The notes under the pieces: generated by a model | What the model saw: only the letters and a program-made list of their open reading frames with translations | Database searches by the model: none | Told to the model about the DNA's origin: nothing | Position numbers and translations under genes: made by a program | Shown here: piece after piece, positions 1 through 11,891 of the stretch | How positions within the stretch are numbered: the first letter of the stretch is position 1 | How the letters are laid out: every line of letters begins with the position of its first letter | NCBI GenBank assembly: GCA_037447655.1 | Contig: JBBHKE010003295.1 | Coordinates: forward strand, 1-64,000 | Source of the DNA: Zygnema cylindricum | Lineage: Eukaryota > Streptophyta > Zygnematophyceae > Zygnematales > Zygnemataceae | Length of the DNA stretch: 64,000 nucleotides | Reading direction: 5' to 3'

Positions 1-2861
1 TCGAGCGAATGGCAAATTAAAAGTGTGGAGAGGTACAACAAAAGGGTGAGCTTGGTCTTACGTCTCAAATGGCACAAACGAACAAGTAAAGAGAAAAGAT
101 TACTAAAATGGGGAAGGATCTCTCCAAATGACCACGTGAACGGAAATGAGAGTGAGAAACGTTATGCGATTATGGATGCTACCAAAGCCCAACTACCATG
201 GCAAATTTTGCGGCGCTATTATGGTCGTAGGAGTCTAAGCCCGAGACTTTAGAAGCAACCTACCTACAAGCAACTAATCCTTCAGTCTATGTAAAAGCGT
301 CGTGGCCAACAAGCTGGTGAAAAGTTGGTGATTATCAAGTTCTTTAAGAGTGGAAAGAAAATAGGAGGTCGGCGGGTAGTGCGCCGGCCAAGGATCGCCC
401 AAACTCGCTACCCGCTGGTTGGATATTACCTGGGGAGTGTGAATGGGCCAAGAGTGCACCGGGAATAATCGTATTTACCAGTTTGGAAGAGTCGACGGGA
501 TATTTCCGCATTTAACCTTTCGTGCGTATAAGCATGCACAGGGACAAGGGGTCACAAGGTGACGTGACGTAGGACTGTAGCGCTTGCGGTACCGGCAGGC
601 TACACGTGTTGCTCTCCGCAACCATCTAAAAAATACTTGTACGATACACGGCGCATAGTAATGTAGCGCGACGTGACCTACGACGGGTCTTGTCACTTAG
701 TGTGACTCACAGCAAGGCCGCGGAATACTTGTTCCGTACACCTTTGCCGGATCTCGTGGCGGGATACTGAATCGAGAGAAGAAACGTACGGCTGTCTACA
801 GCCCCTTAAAGATATGACCCACTGGTTCCCGTGAGGCGTTACCGTACACATTTACGGTGGCAGGAAGCGCGCAGTCGGAGATCGTCACCAGAACGGCTAG
901 CGATCGTAGGCGTCACCATAGTGACGTAAGAAGTGGGACTTCCGTACACATAAAGGACCTGCCTAGTTGTCGCCCGATTCGATTGGCGCGCTTTTTACCC
1001 TAAGGGATTCTCGTTGTAGCGTACGGCGGCACATAGCTTTTGGTTTCACCTCCTAAAGCGTGCGTCCACACGAGGTGGACCCGAGGGACACGTGGCGTTT
1101 CGATGTAACTCTTGGGATTATATCCAACGCTCATCGTTATGCGCGAAGTTCGATCCACGGTTAGGAGAGACCTAGCTGCCAATCGAACCGCTTCCCTCTT
1201 CCTTCGATGATGATGTTGGTTCCTGTGACGTGACGAGAAGTCCTGCATACGCGTCAACGCGTCACGTCACCTTGATGGGTGACGCTTCCTCGGTTGACCT
1301 ATATATGGGGTAGACTCTGGGAAAGGAGGATGTATGTTTCCATTTTACATACATAGTTCACGTGAAGCAAGCTATATCCTCTTAAAAAAGGGTGGGACAC
1401 CTTTTGGTTTATTTGCGTATTATATTCATACGCTATTTCTATTGGTACGGTACAGTACAACTTTATTTGCCACGTGGCAGTTGGAATTCCGGTGAACGGA
1501 CAGGCGGAAATTCACACCTCGCGTCACATCCGGACCAAAGCGCCAATCGACGGTTTGTAGCTTTGGCGCCACACTATTTGCGCTGCTAGCTGAAATTTTA
1601 TTTTTCTCCGTATCAAACTGAGGGTTTGGGCCGTTTTACATGTGGGCAGAGTGAAATGCCAGGATCGCTGACGTCACGGGTAGATCAAGTAATAGACTTC
1701 CGTAGCAAGGGAGGTCCCCTAGGGGGGAGATCTAGGGCCAATATTGCATATTCTTGGCGGAGCACGAGGAGCTTTTTGCAAAAACAAGTAGAGGTGAACC
1801 TCCATCAGGCGAAAAGAAGGGTTGATTACTGGAAAAAGTACATTTTCGTACATATCCAGCTCATTTCCGTACTATTTTTTTTTATATATAAAACATGATT
1901 ACTGGAGATTCGTCAAGATTCTCCAAACTTTTGGGCGACAACGTCGGCCGTCCGATTATGAATTTTCGAAGAAAAAGGTCACTCCGTCCAGTGATTGGCC
2001 ACTCTCCTCAGGGAGGACACTAGCCAATCACCGGACGGGTAGAATGTTTACGCGTGGAAAGGTCACGTACGAACCACGCACCTTCGGACATTTGCCACGC
2101 GCCTTCAGACAAGCGGGGATCAAATCCAACCAAAACAACGAGAAAATGTTTGTCGAAGAATGTGCCGTGACGCCTCCTCCACCATCCGTTGACATCCGGA
2201 ATTTGCGACGCCACGAAGAAGCACGAACGACAAAACAACGACAAAAAAAACAAAACACAAACTTACAAATTGTAAACGCATGTAATATAATTTTGCGGCT
2301 GGATGTACGGATACAAGTTCAGATATTCTGCTTTTGGAATCTTTGACTATGTTCGCCGTCAGAAGAGGAACCTACGTGCACCAATCGAAATAAAGTACAT
2401 ACGCGATCGATTTCATTGCTAACACGACCTGATGGAGAAGTGGAGAAGTGAACGAAATATTAGTGCCAGTAAACGTTTTTGTACAATTACTATCGGCGTC
2501 TGATGGAGAAGCGGCCTAAATCAACGATCTATGATTTTACTATGATCTATGATTGTTTTTTTGGTGAAACTTACGAAATGCCAACAGTTGCTAAGTGGAG
2601 CGTTTTGTTTTTAAAGTACAGTACGTATCGTGTGCATTCCGTACATTAATTCCTTTTTTAAAGGCCTTTTTCGAAAGAGTCACAAGGTAAAATGTCACAG
2701 GGTACTGTACTCGATGTGTTTGACTAGAAATCACCAGATCCTGTGGAGATACGTATTTTTGTCTTTTTTTGTTAAGTACTATACTTTAGATTGCTAAGAA
2801 GTACAATACTCTACTGTATTTTTCAAACAAATCACGTTTGGACTTTGTGGTTGAAAATGAG
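1..2861. other. Unassigned spacer, no gene recognised
   Basis: No family, splice pattern or convincing coding run is recognised on either strand. The longest open frames here (up to 174 codons) have low-complexity or basic translations and one runs through a strong hairpin near 2.0 kb. Short inverted TGACG-type motifs occur (for example GTGACGTGACG near 1,224 and its complement near 1,260), as does a CTATATATGG-type AT stretch near 1,300, but no transcript model can be supported. Confidence 0.5.
1986..2036. repeat. Long imperfect hairpin
   Basis: About 24-nt arms reading outward from a CTCTCCTC/GAGGA centre, with ATTGGCC-type sequence in the stem and only a few mismatches. A similar hairpin with the same CTCTCCTC centre lies at 4,103-4,152, inside a TIR element, so this one may mark an unrecognised decayed element. 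Confidence 0.6.
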
Positions 2862-2870
2862 TAAGGGTAA

Positions 2871-3649
2871 GGGTATGTCCCCATGTACTTGTAACTTAGC
2901 GAACTTACTCTGTATTTTAGCGCGTATCCGTCGGACCCGATTTTAAAGTGTCCCTATGTCTGTAAGGACGAAATCGTAACTTACGCTTGTGACGATTGTA
3001 TACGTCAACAATACCTGTGACGGTTGTCAACGTCTACAATCTGTGGTCGCACGTTATTTTTTGGAACTGCTTGTGACGGCGCGTGTCTTACCGTGACATT
3101 GTAGAAGTACCGCCTTCCAGCCTGTGGCGTTTCACGGTTGAAGACTAGGCGCTTAGCTTTTGCGTCTCGTATCCGGTCGACGCGAAATGGCATTGGAATT
3201 TGAAGACCCTTGCAAAAAAGAAATTCGTAGTGGATGAAAACGGACAAAACCAAACAAATTGTGTACTTTTCTTCGTCGTGTTCGAATGCAAACGGACAAA
3301 ACATAGCGAATTTTGTACTTTTTTTTGTCCTTGGGAATCGTATGAAATTTTTCGAAGATTACGGCACGTGCGAATTTATGTTCCTATTTGTTTATCGAAA
3401 ATACCTTGTTTTAAAACACATCGCGCATGTGTTTTAAACGTAAGGTTGAAGATGACGTTTTTTGTCGTGGAAGTGGGTCGAAAAACACAAGACGACAAAT
3501 TTTCATGCATCCTAAATTCGAGGATGACGCAAATTGTACTCTACAAATTTGCGATTCCTTCGTACGGTTGCAACTTAGGCAGTACGGCGCTAAGTTTTAC
3601 AGGAAAACGACAGAAAAAAACCCTTACTTATGCACATGGGGACATACCC
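2871..3649. mobile_element. P1: small TIR element, 779 bp
   Basis: Ends are GGGTATGTCCCCATGTAC and its near complement GCACATGGGGACATACCC, flanked on both sides by TAA. It is inserted six bases inside the left TIR of O1. It is non-coding. Subterminal sequence from about 2,988 to 3,105 repeats a TGACGGTTGT.RACGTCTACAAT-like motif, shared by the other P elements and a plausible transposase-binding array. Confidence 0.85.
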
Positions 3650-4102
3650 TAACATTCCATTAGGTGGTCCCAGTAAATGTACGGGCAAGTCTAGTGACAG
3701 CGTTTACTGGAAGTCCGCTCCATGGTGTCGGGCCAGTGAAAAACCTTTCAAAATTATGATTGGTGCCACGTAGTTAGTGTTCACATTTTGAAAATCTAAA
3801 AATATTCTTCAAAAAATCTGAACGATAATATCTGTACCAGGGGAGGTGGTTATTGATTCGTAAAGAAAGTTTGCGGCCAGATTTTAATTTTGAAAATGGA
3901 AATCAAAATTTCGAAACGGAATGGCAAAAAGACGCCGCAAACTTTAAAGGTCGGTGGATGTCAGATGGAGCGTGCGATGATACTTTCGGTTGACTTTTAT
4001 CCAGCGTGGAGTTGGCATATGGCCTATACGACGTGTAGGCCTGCGATCGCTTGTTCAAAGTGGATATTTTTTTGCTTTTTCACGTGTGCCAATGGTACGT
4101 GA

Positions 4103-4152
4103 CCAGTGGGAAGCAAGCTACTCTCCTCGCGAGGAGAGTTGCTTCCCACTGG
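4103..4152. repeat. Near-perfect hairpin inside O1
   Basis: CCAGTGGGAAGCAA...ACTCTCCTCG and its complement meet at a CGCG centre, with one 3-4-nt bulge in the left arm. The centre resembles that of the hairpin at 1,986-2,036. It lies in the middle of the O1 body. Confidence 0.75.
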
Positions 4153-4349
4153 ATGATGTGCGCGATTCTTCGCGGATCTAAAAAAGTCAAATATCCAACG
4201 GTCAGTAATAACGCCTACATCATTGCAGCTTCCCGACAGCTTTCCAGCAACGATGTTTCGTTTGACAAAAAAAAATTATGGTACGTCTCTGTACGGTGCT
4301 GTTCGAAAACGTACGGTGTCCAGTAGCGAACCCCACTTTTCGTCTATTA

Positions 4350-5110
4350 GGGTGCGTCTCTATGTGCATAAGTAAGGGTTTTTTTCTGTCGTTTTCCTGT
4401 AAAACTTAGAGCCGTACCGCGTAAGTTTCAACCGTACAATAAAATAGAAAAAAAGAGAAGTACATTTTGCGTCATCATCGAATTTAAAATGTACTTACAC
4501 GTTGTCGTCTTGTGTTTTTCGACCCACTTCGACGACAAAAAACGTCATCTTCAACCTTATCTTTAAAATACAGGGGCGATGTGTTTTAAAATTAGGGATT
4601 TTCGTTAAACAAATAGGAACACGTATTCGCACGTGTTATGTTTTGTTCAAAAACTTCAAACGTTTTCAAGCGACGTGTAAGTGTACACGATTCGCTATGT
4701 TTTGTCCGTTTTTGTCTAATACGTTGTTTTGTTTTGTCCGTCTCCATCCGGTACGGTTTTTTTTTTTGCAGGGATCTCAAGGTTCCGATGCCATTTCACG
4801 ACGAGCCGACAATAGACGCAAAGTCAAAACGCATCTTCTTCAACCGTGAATCGGCACAGGCTGGACGGCGGTAGGTCTACAATGTCATGAAAAGTCACGC
4901 GACGTCACAAGCAGTTACGAAAAATGACGTGGGTCATCACAGATTGTAGACGTTGACAGCCGTCACGGGCATTGTCGACGTATACAATCGTCACGCCCTA
5001 AGTGACAATTTCGTTTGGAACACATAGGGACACCCGAAATCCGGGTCCGCCGGATCTGCGCTAAAAAACAAAAAATAATCTCTAAGTTTGAAGTACATAG
5101 AGACGCACCC
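4350..5110. mobile_element. P2: small TIR element, 761 bp
   Basis: Ends are GGGTGCGTCTCTATGTGC and GTACATAGAGACGCACCC. Flanks read TTA on the left and TAA on the right, so the duplication is imperfect. It is inserted in the right TIR of O1. The body is close to P3 (16,002-16,813), sharing the TGTCGTTTTCCTGTAAAACT segment near the left end and the CTTCAACCGTGAA segment. No coding capacity. Confidence 0.8.
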
Positions 5111-5814
5111 TAATGGAATGTTACCCTGAGAATTTTGTAACTTCGAAAGTGGCGCACGAAATCAAACCGTACTACGATTTTTGCATATCGTACGTAGTCG
5201 TAAACCACCTCGCCAAGTGGTTTACGCAAATGCGTCTCTTTAGGGCAAAACTATGCAAATCTTCTAGTCAAAGGAATCTCTGTCAATACGTCGATTTAGC
5301 GCCAGTTGTCTTTTCCCTAAATGTCAACAATTAAGGCCAAAACCTGTGAGGACATGCGAAATGACACCTCTCGTGATTGCCATTTTCTTGCGGAGATATG
5401 GACAGATTCTTTTCGCGTATTTGAGTATATCCGGCCGCGAGATTCTCTGCTGGTCGAGTGAGCGGCACAAGCGAAAAACACAGAGTTCAGTAATCGTCCG
5501 AGATAATATGACAGGGAACCGCCCCCTTAGGAGTTTTTCATGAACGCTGTACATTAAACATTACAAAAAGTCAATCCCAAATTTAAGAAAAGATTACAAA
5601 CAAACCAAAATGTACAAGCCGTTAACCGTTTTCCAGGCTGACGCACACATCAGATCCACGATGGTGTACGGCCAAGGTCCTTGTGTTCAAATGATGTGCG
5701 GAAACCGTTAACCAAGACGTTTGTACCACAAGCTTTAACGGAGTGTACGATATTCGTACGTCCTTAGCGTGATGTCCACCGACCAGCTTTAGAACGACCG
5801 TCAATCCGTATCCT

Positions 5815-5820
5815 TATAAA
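5815..5820 (+). promoter_or_regulatory. TATA box of transporter gene 1
   Basis: TATAAA in the context CCTTATAAAGTGTAC. The same context (GCTATAAAGTACTG) occurs upstream of gene 2 at 21,370-21,375, while surrounding sequence has diverged. It lies about 690 bp before the start codon, implying a long leader with at least one intron. An acceptor-like TTTTTTCTACAG sits just before the ATG, and a CT-rich tract lies at about 6,299-6,358. Confidence 0.5.
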
Positions 5821-6511
5821 GTGTACTTCTGCTGGCACCTACGTGAGCCAACTGTACCTTTTCCTTTTGCTTCAGACGTCTGAAGGTGAATCTTGGAGGA
5901 ACAGCAGTTACAAGAAAGCTCGTAACTTTTACAATCCATTGCTCAAATTGTTATCGCTTCTACCATCCTAGTTATATTTCCAAGTTACTCATTTTTGAAG
6001 GTTATTCTCGTTGCAACTTTCGGTCCACTGTCAATCATCCAATTCATTTTCTTCTGTGATAAGCCTCTCTAAAACCAAAGTCTAGGGAACCTTAAGCCGA
6101 ATAAAGTTATTTATTGGAGCCTTCAGACACCGAAAGGGTGAGGAGCCGGTCTGTTTGTCCCTTTGTTTCATATCCTGATGATTTTTAAGGAATGCAATCA
6201 ATCTAGCTCGTAACTGGCGATGCATTCCTGTCGCTCATAGTTAAACATCAATCTTTAAGGTATCCTCCTTAAGATTGCAGCTGCTCTCCTTGCGTTAGGA
6301 TCCTCTCTTTTTCTTTCTCTCTCTCTCCCTTGTTTCTTTGTTTTCTTCTTTCAGCGCCATGTTTATAGTGTCTGTCTTTTCTATTTGAATATGTCGAGTG
6401 TTCTTCATTTCACAGTATTTAAAGTAACTTATTTTCCTGAGATCGTTACATTATGCCCTAACAGTCGGTGATGGAATGGGATCGTAATGTTTTTTCTACA
6501 GAAATTTCAAA

Positions 6512-9499
6512 ATGCCGCCCTTGGACACAGCACCCATGGATATGGCTGTAAGTTTCCTGTCCGAGATGTATACACTATCTGTTCTAACTTCAGTTTTTCT
6601 GTTTATTAGCTGACATTTGTTAAGTAATTGTCCTCAGCCTATCAGTGACTTTTAGTAGATTCTTTTTATATGATCAGGCTTGTAGATTAAATTTACAATC
6701 GGCGAACTCTTGTGAAAGTCGGACTTCAATATCTCTCGTTTGTGCTGGAATATCCTTTCTTGTAGGCCCCTCGAATGGCTGTTTCTCACTTTCCCCTCGA
6801 TAATCAGTAAATTTGTTCCAATTACATCTCGAAAGATGAAAACGGAAAGGTGGAAGTGGCTGATGGCAACAACTTTGACAATTTGCAGGAAGCGGAGCCT
6901 TTCCTGAAATTTGAGGATCCGGCCTCGAGAAATGGGGCAGGAGAATCTCCTGCTAAAGTTAACACAGGCGCAAGCGCCAAAGGAGAGAGTAGTGGAGGAT
7001 ATTTATCGTCAGTTAAGAAAATGATTTCCTCTACAACAAGTACCGTAGCACCCTTTTTAGCAGCAATAGCAGTATCCCTCACAGTTCTGCAGTGGTGGTT
7101 TTTCAACATTGCAGTCATCATCACCAATAAGTGGATTTTTCAGGTGCTTTTTCATTCACCTTTAAGCTTGCCCTGTAGATGGGAGGATAGTTCTGCTGCT
7201 GTATTTGACGGAATAGAATTGTGTTGCTGAAACAGTGGACAATTTACTGATCTTATTACCTTCTGTTGCTAACATTTTCTTTCTGGACTTCTCAGATTGT
7301 GAGGATTTGTCTATGTTTCTTGGAAGAACCTATTAGTTTTGCAGGTTGACTGAAATCCTTGTCGTTTTTGTGATGGCAGGAGTACTTGTTCACATTTCCT
7401 ATGACGTTGACTTGTGTTCACTTCTTGGTTTCGTGGATCGGTGCCTATGTTTCAATTCATGTAAGCATGCCCTGTATATTGGTGTTTATATTTTTTCTTT
7501 AGAGGGATGAAAACCTTTCTGCTAATTTTGGTCGCAGACTTTTTTTAATTTTCCTTTGTCATTTATCAGTTCATGCTGGTAACTTTGCCTGCCATTTTCC
7601 TCCACTACAAGTTACACCAGATGGTAGAGTCAATAACCAGTCGGAAGGGGAAAAGAAATGCCCAAACATCAGCGAAAGTTTCTCTCATTGAAGTTGAAGA
7701 GCGAAGATCATTGGTTGCGGTCAATGAAGGTGTGCTGATGCCCATGCGATGGAACTCTTGGCTTGAATGCAGTTTTTGAAGTTGAGTCCTCTGATCGAAG
7801 TGAAGCCAGAGGATCGCTTACCTCGAATCCTCCCTCTCGCTTCTGTCACCTGCGTGAATATTGTGCTCGGGAATGTCAGCTTACGATACATTCCAGTTTC
7901 GTTTGTCCAAACCATCAAAGCCTTAACACCAGCAACAACAGGCAAGGGCCAATCAAGTTGGAAAGAGTTCCGCTTATTTGAGTTGCTGTGTCATTCTTGA
8001 CGATATGCTGCTGGAAACAAGGGCATTTGTTATTCCTTGGTCAGGCCTCGTGCTCCCAAGTAAATCGTCGAGGCTAAGCTTTTGCATTTCCGCAATTACT
8101 GTCAAGTTGTCAGAACAATTGCTGCTGGTTGTTGCACGCCTAACTGATATTCTTTTTTTCCTTGTGCAGTTTTGTTGCAGGTCCTTTTCTGGGGCAAGGG
8201 CTTCCACAAGCTTGTCTACTGGAGCTTGTTGCCTGTGGTGGGAGGAATGATTTTGGCGTCTTTCACAGAGCTCAGCTTTGTTTTGGCGGGATTTCTGGCG
8301 GCCATAGCTTCCTGCTTCATTACATCGACAGGTGTCATTCTCGCAGAGCATCTGCTGAGCGGAAAATACAAGTTCGACTCTATCAACACAGTATGTCCTA
8401 CTTGCCCATCCACAGATTTTGTAAATTGCTGAACTCATGGATCACTTATGAAACACAGCTTTTCTACATAGTTGAACTCATCAATGATGAAAGAAATCAA
8501 ATTAAGGCTTATGTTTAGAGGTTACAGTTCAACGGAAAAAATCTGAACCATGCTGGACTATCTTTTTCCGAATGCGTCTCCTGTGAATGTCAGACCGCTT
8601 CTTTTTCTTTGGTGTATTCGCCGTTTTACTTATGGCACGATGGGTGCTAGTACGCAGCAAGGAATGCGGATAGGTCGGTCGATTTGTAGTACTAAACAGA
8701 CATAACTCTTGAATGTACAAATGTAAACGAATGTTAACGACTATTCTTGTCTCTTGACGACTTCTGCAGGTATTTCATATGGTTCCCTACTGCTTACAGC
8801 TCCTCATTGTTCCAGCTTTGGCGTTTGAAGGACCAGCAGTGTACACCTGGCTATTAAAAACTGAGGATTTATTTTGGCCTATAGTTGCGATCGTCACTTC
8901 AGGAGTGATGGCGTTTGGATTGAACTTCTCCCTTTATGCGGTTATTAAGGTTACAAGCGCTGTTACTTTCAATGTTGTCGGCAATTTCAAGGTAAGGCTC
9001 TTACGACCAATCGGTTTTTCCGTTGACGCTTAGTTATGTTATTTGACACCTGCATCAAACCCACGAGCTTTTTCAATTTAAGAGGACTACATGGTTGTAC
9101 TAATTGCTTTCAATGCTATATTTCTTTGTCTCGAAATTGTGGACTGCGATATGCTTTTCCATTGCCGCGTAATCAAAATTAAGCAGCGATGAGATGTCTG
9201 TTTTGGTCCTCTACATGCTCGGCAGCAGTCAATTAAACCTTGTGACCTCCTTGTGTGACGCATCTGAGCGGTTGTCTGTTTCCTTTGGACGGGTGTGCCT
9301 GTCTCTCCAGGTTGCCGTGGCCGTTCTTTGCTCGTGGCTCGTGTTCCGCAATCCAATGAACCTTTTGAACATTCTGGGATGCGCCGTTACTGTTGGAGGG
9401 TGCACGTACTACGGCTATTTGCAACACTATTTCTCGCAGCAAGCCAAAGCCGCGGCCACCGCCGCTGCCACAGCCGCAAATAAACCTTCCCAAGTGTAA
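6512..9499 (+). CDS. Nucleotide-sugar (UDP-galactose-type) transporter, copy 1; 7 exons, 390 codons
   Basis: Predicted Golgi antiporter of the triose-phosphate/nucleotide-sugar transporter superfamily, importing UDP-sugar for glycan synthesis. Exons: 6512-6547, 6889-7143, 7380-7460, 7773-7941, 8170-8390, 8770-8991, 9311-9499. All junctions keep frame; all introns are GT-AG except intron 4, which starts GC. After a 70-residue Ser/Gly-rich N-terminus come about ten hydrophobic segments. Motifs seen include LQWWFFN..VIITNKWIFQ, NIVLGNVSLRYIPVSF.QTIK..TPATT, KFDSINT and SAVTFNVVGNFKV.VAVL.SWLVFRNP, which match plant UDP-GalT1/GONST5-like (NST-KT) proteins. The C-terminus is Ala-rich and Lys-poor. 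Intron 3 holds a 68-codon open stretch whose splice phases do not fit, so it is left out. The start is the ATG conserved with copy 2. Substrate is inferred from family only. Confidence 0.9.
7942..8169 (+). other. GC-AG intron (intron 4 of gene 1)
   Basis: The donor reads ACAACAG|GCAAGG and the acceptor CTTGTGCAG. Splicing here restores the family motif TPATT-V-LLQ..FW in frame, and no GT donor nearby does so. The same intron is present in gene 2 at 18,810-19,037. Confidence 0.85.
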
Positions 9500-9636
9500 A
9501 ATTTAGTTTCTGACCTGTTTTGACCGCCAATTTTTTCAAGGCAGAAACAATTTTTTCAAGGCAAAAATTGAAGCCAGGACAGCACTGAAAGTGATTTGGT
9601 TGAAACGCTATTTTTTATTCTAGTATTTGTTTGTAA

Positions 9637-9642
9637 AATAAA
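9637..9642 (+). promoter_or_regulatory. Candidate poly(A) signal, gene 1
   Basis: AATAAA about 140 nt after the stop codon, in an AT-rich tail. This part of the arm is diverged from the gene 2 side. Confidence 0.4.
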
Positions 9643-9990
9643 ACTTAGAGAAATAGTTTTTCATTTATTCGAGGGAATGAGTGAACACTCCCCTTTATAA
9701 GCCCCTCTACCTTTTTGCACCTGAGGGTGTATAGCTCAGTTAATCCAGTTAATGTATTTAAAATCTTTCTTCGCTTAGTTAGCTGTGATATTGCAGCATA
9801 GATCATTTAGTGTTGAAGAGGGAGCTTTAGTTATTGAGCTTCAATAATATAGAAACTTCTAGGAGAGAAGTTGAGGTGATAAAAGCAAATCACATTTGTA
9901 TTCAACAAGAACTGAAAATGAAAATGGAAACAAATGTTTCTCCGGAAATTGTTCTGTGAAAGTTCTGAAGGTACGGGATGTGTTCTATGC

Positions 9991-11128
9991 ATATTTGTTC
10001 AACGAGAGTTGAAAATGAAAATGAAATGAAATGGGAGGATATCGAGAATTCCCCTAATTTCCCTACCTTGTTTTGAGATTTTTCCTGTTTAGGAAATTCT
10101 CTTTAATGCTGGAAAATGTTATCCAATGAAACATCTTCAATGCCGTAGAATAATCGTCAAAATTGCCCTCGAAAGCAGATATCCTCTTTTCTTTTGAAAC
10201 TTCCTGAAATAACGGAAAATATCCTTATATAAAGATAAAATTTCACAAGAGAGTCGTATTGAAGGAACATAGGACTTCCTAAAACTGCGATCAACTATTA
10301 GTTTAATAAAAATCATTAATTTGGTTGGTTCGGAAATCTCCAGTAGATGTGGTTGTTAAAACAGCTTAGATGTCAAAATAGCTGTTGGGTATTAGGTTTT
10401 TAGAGTTTTAGAAGCCTTAAAAACATCTGTGTCCAGTGTGGGGTTTAAACTGATTTTCCAAAAACAGAAAACCTTTGAGGTCAATTTAAACGGTTTTAAC
10501 CCCCAGTTTTAACCTTTCCCAATGTTTAAACTCTGTTTTTCCGGTTTTTGAAGGTTTACAAAATGTACTTAGAAGTGTATCTGTCTATGTGAGAAGGTCT
10601 CTTTATCTACTTATTGTTGATGAGAAACAACATTGTTAAAACCTTTGTGCTCTTAAGTGCAAAAATGCCTCTTCTTAATTACCAATTTACATTTAAATGT
10701 AGACCGGCAGTTAAAAGTTGCATAGGAAGAATTTTATTTTTTCTTACATGTGGATGTTTTTCGGCCCAATAATTGGATTGTTTTTTTTTATAAACGTTAC
10801 CTTGTGTTTTTCGTACAAATGTACACGTACGGCTTCCGTACCTTCAAATCGCACGTACTTTGGTACTTGAAGGCACGATTCCTACGTGTAGGAATGCACG
10901 AACAGTAACTCGTCCAGAGTTTAAACTCCGAAAATTAAAATATACAAAATATTTTTTAACTCATTTTGCACCTTCGCTGAATGGAAGTGGCCAATCAGAG
11001 CGGAGTACAAATCCCGTTTGAAGCTAAATTTACCACACGTGTGGCCCACTTGACGCGAATATGATGTCATCAATTCCCGCTCGAAGCAACCATAGAATCT
11101 TCTTCGCAATAAAGTGCGCGGGTTGTGA
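9991..11128. other. AT-rich spacer, no gene recognised
   Basis: Non-coding sequence between the left duplication arm and the first TIR element. A run near 10,440-10,560 repeats GTTTAAAC/GGTTTTAAC motifs, and 10,810-10,890 is rich in CGTAC. Nothing else is recognised. Confidence 0.5.
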
Positions 11129-11613
11129 CCATAGTTGTTCAAATCGCGCGAATTTTTTCCTTTTTTCCGATTAAAACGTATAATTCGTGACTTTTGAATA
11201 AATCGGAAAAAAACGCGGTGTACTTTCTGTCCGGTAAACTGAACGGAGAATTTACGGTAACTGTACGGTATTTACAGTAACTGTACGGTTTTGTACCCAA
11301 AAAGTATGGAATTTGACTAAAAGATACGTTGCACTTCGTAGTACTGTCTGTCCGGTAAACTGAACAGAAATTTAACGGGAAACGTACGAAATTGTACCAA
11401 AATTGTACGGACTATGACGAAAAAAGACGGGAACTTTACGGAAAATGTACAAACTGCGGGATATGTAAAATTTATTTTTGTTTACATGTACGGAATAGTA
11501 CGGACGAAAATTCATTAACGATTTTTACGATTTTTTCAAAAGGTTCAATGCGTTTGTTACGTATAATTCGCTGCGATTAAATCGTTCGCACTAAACGCCG
11601 TGAACAACTATGG
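11129..11613. mobile_element. Small TIR element, 485 bp, TTGTGA duplication
   Basis: Ends CCATAGTTGTTCA and TGAACAACTATGG form a 13-bp TIR, flanked on both sides by TTGTGA. Inside, a segment starting GTACT.TCTGTCCGGTAAACTGAAC occurs twice, about 120 bp apart. It is non-coding and of unassigned superfamily. Confidence 0.75.
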
Positions 11614-11708
11614 TTGTGACAGAGCCAGGCGACTAGTATTAAATTTGGGAGCCAATGTGGAAGGAGCACTACACCAACCATCGCTACGAACGTTTATTTG
11701 AACTAGTT

Positions 11709-11815
<107 letters not shown>

Positions 11816-11891
11816 CGTGGCAACTTCAATAGTTTTAATTTATGATTTCGGGTATTAAAAACATTTTCCTGGTGATAAAAAGTGATCTTAA

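Larger units (their letters stand above)
2865..5126. mobile_element. O1: outer PIF/Harbinger-like TIR element, split by two insertions
   Basis: The left end is GGGTAA (2,865-2,870), then insertion P1, then CATTCCATTAG from 3,653. The right end is TAATGGAATGTTACCC (5,111-5,126), just after insertion P2. Once the insertions are set aside, the two ends form a perfect 17-bp TIR. Flanks are TAA (2,862-2,864) and TGA (5,127-5,129), a 3-bp TWA-type target duplication with one mismatch. GGG-starting TIRs and TWA duplications suggest PIF/Harbinger. No transposase is present. O2 (14,724-15,603) is a relative with a similar right end. Confidence 0.75.
5600..9990 (+). repeat. Left arm of an inverted duplication
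   Basis: This stretch is homologous, in opposite orientation, to about 16,840-21,600. Shared landmarks run from the AACCGTT/GGTGTACGGCCA promoter block and TATA box, through the whole transporter gene, to the 3' flank motif CACCTGAGGGTGTA (about 9,719) and a tract ending near 9,990. Similarity is moderate at both ends but apparently complete between about 7,352 and 9,450, where positions obey p + q = 26,979 with no indel. Confidence 0.85.

Noticed and set aside
1822-2346. 174-codon open frame
   Set aside because: Runs through the hairpin at 2.0 kb, with low-complexity translation and no motif.
7570-7779. Possible extra exon (FMLVTLPAIFLHYKL...) in intron 3
   Set aside because: No donor gives a phase compatible with the next exon, and direct joining of exon 3 to 7,773 gives a gap-free family alignment.
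7974-8438. 154-codon antisense open frame, found again identically at 18,541-19,005
   Set aside because: Its conservation comes from the identical duplication arms; it lies opposite transporter exons 4-5 and an intron and has no family signature.
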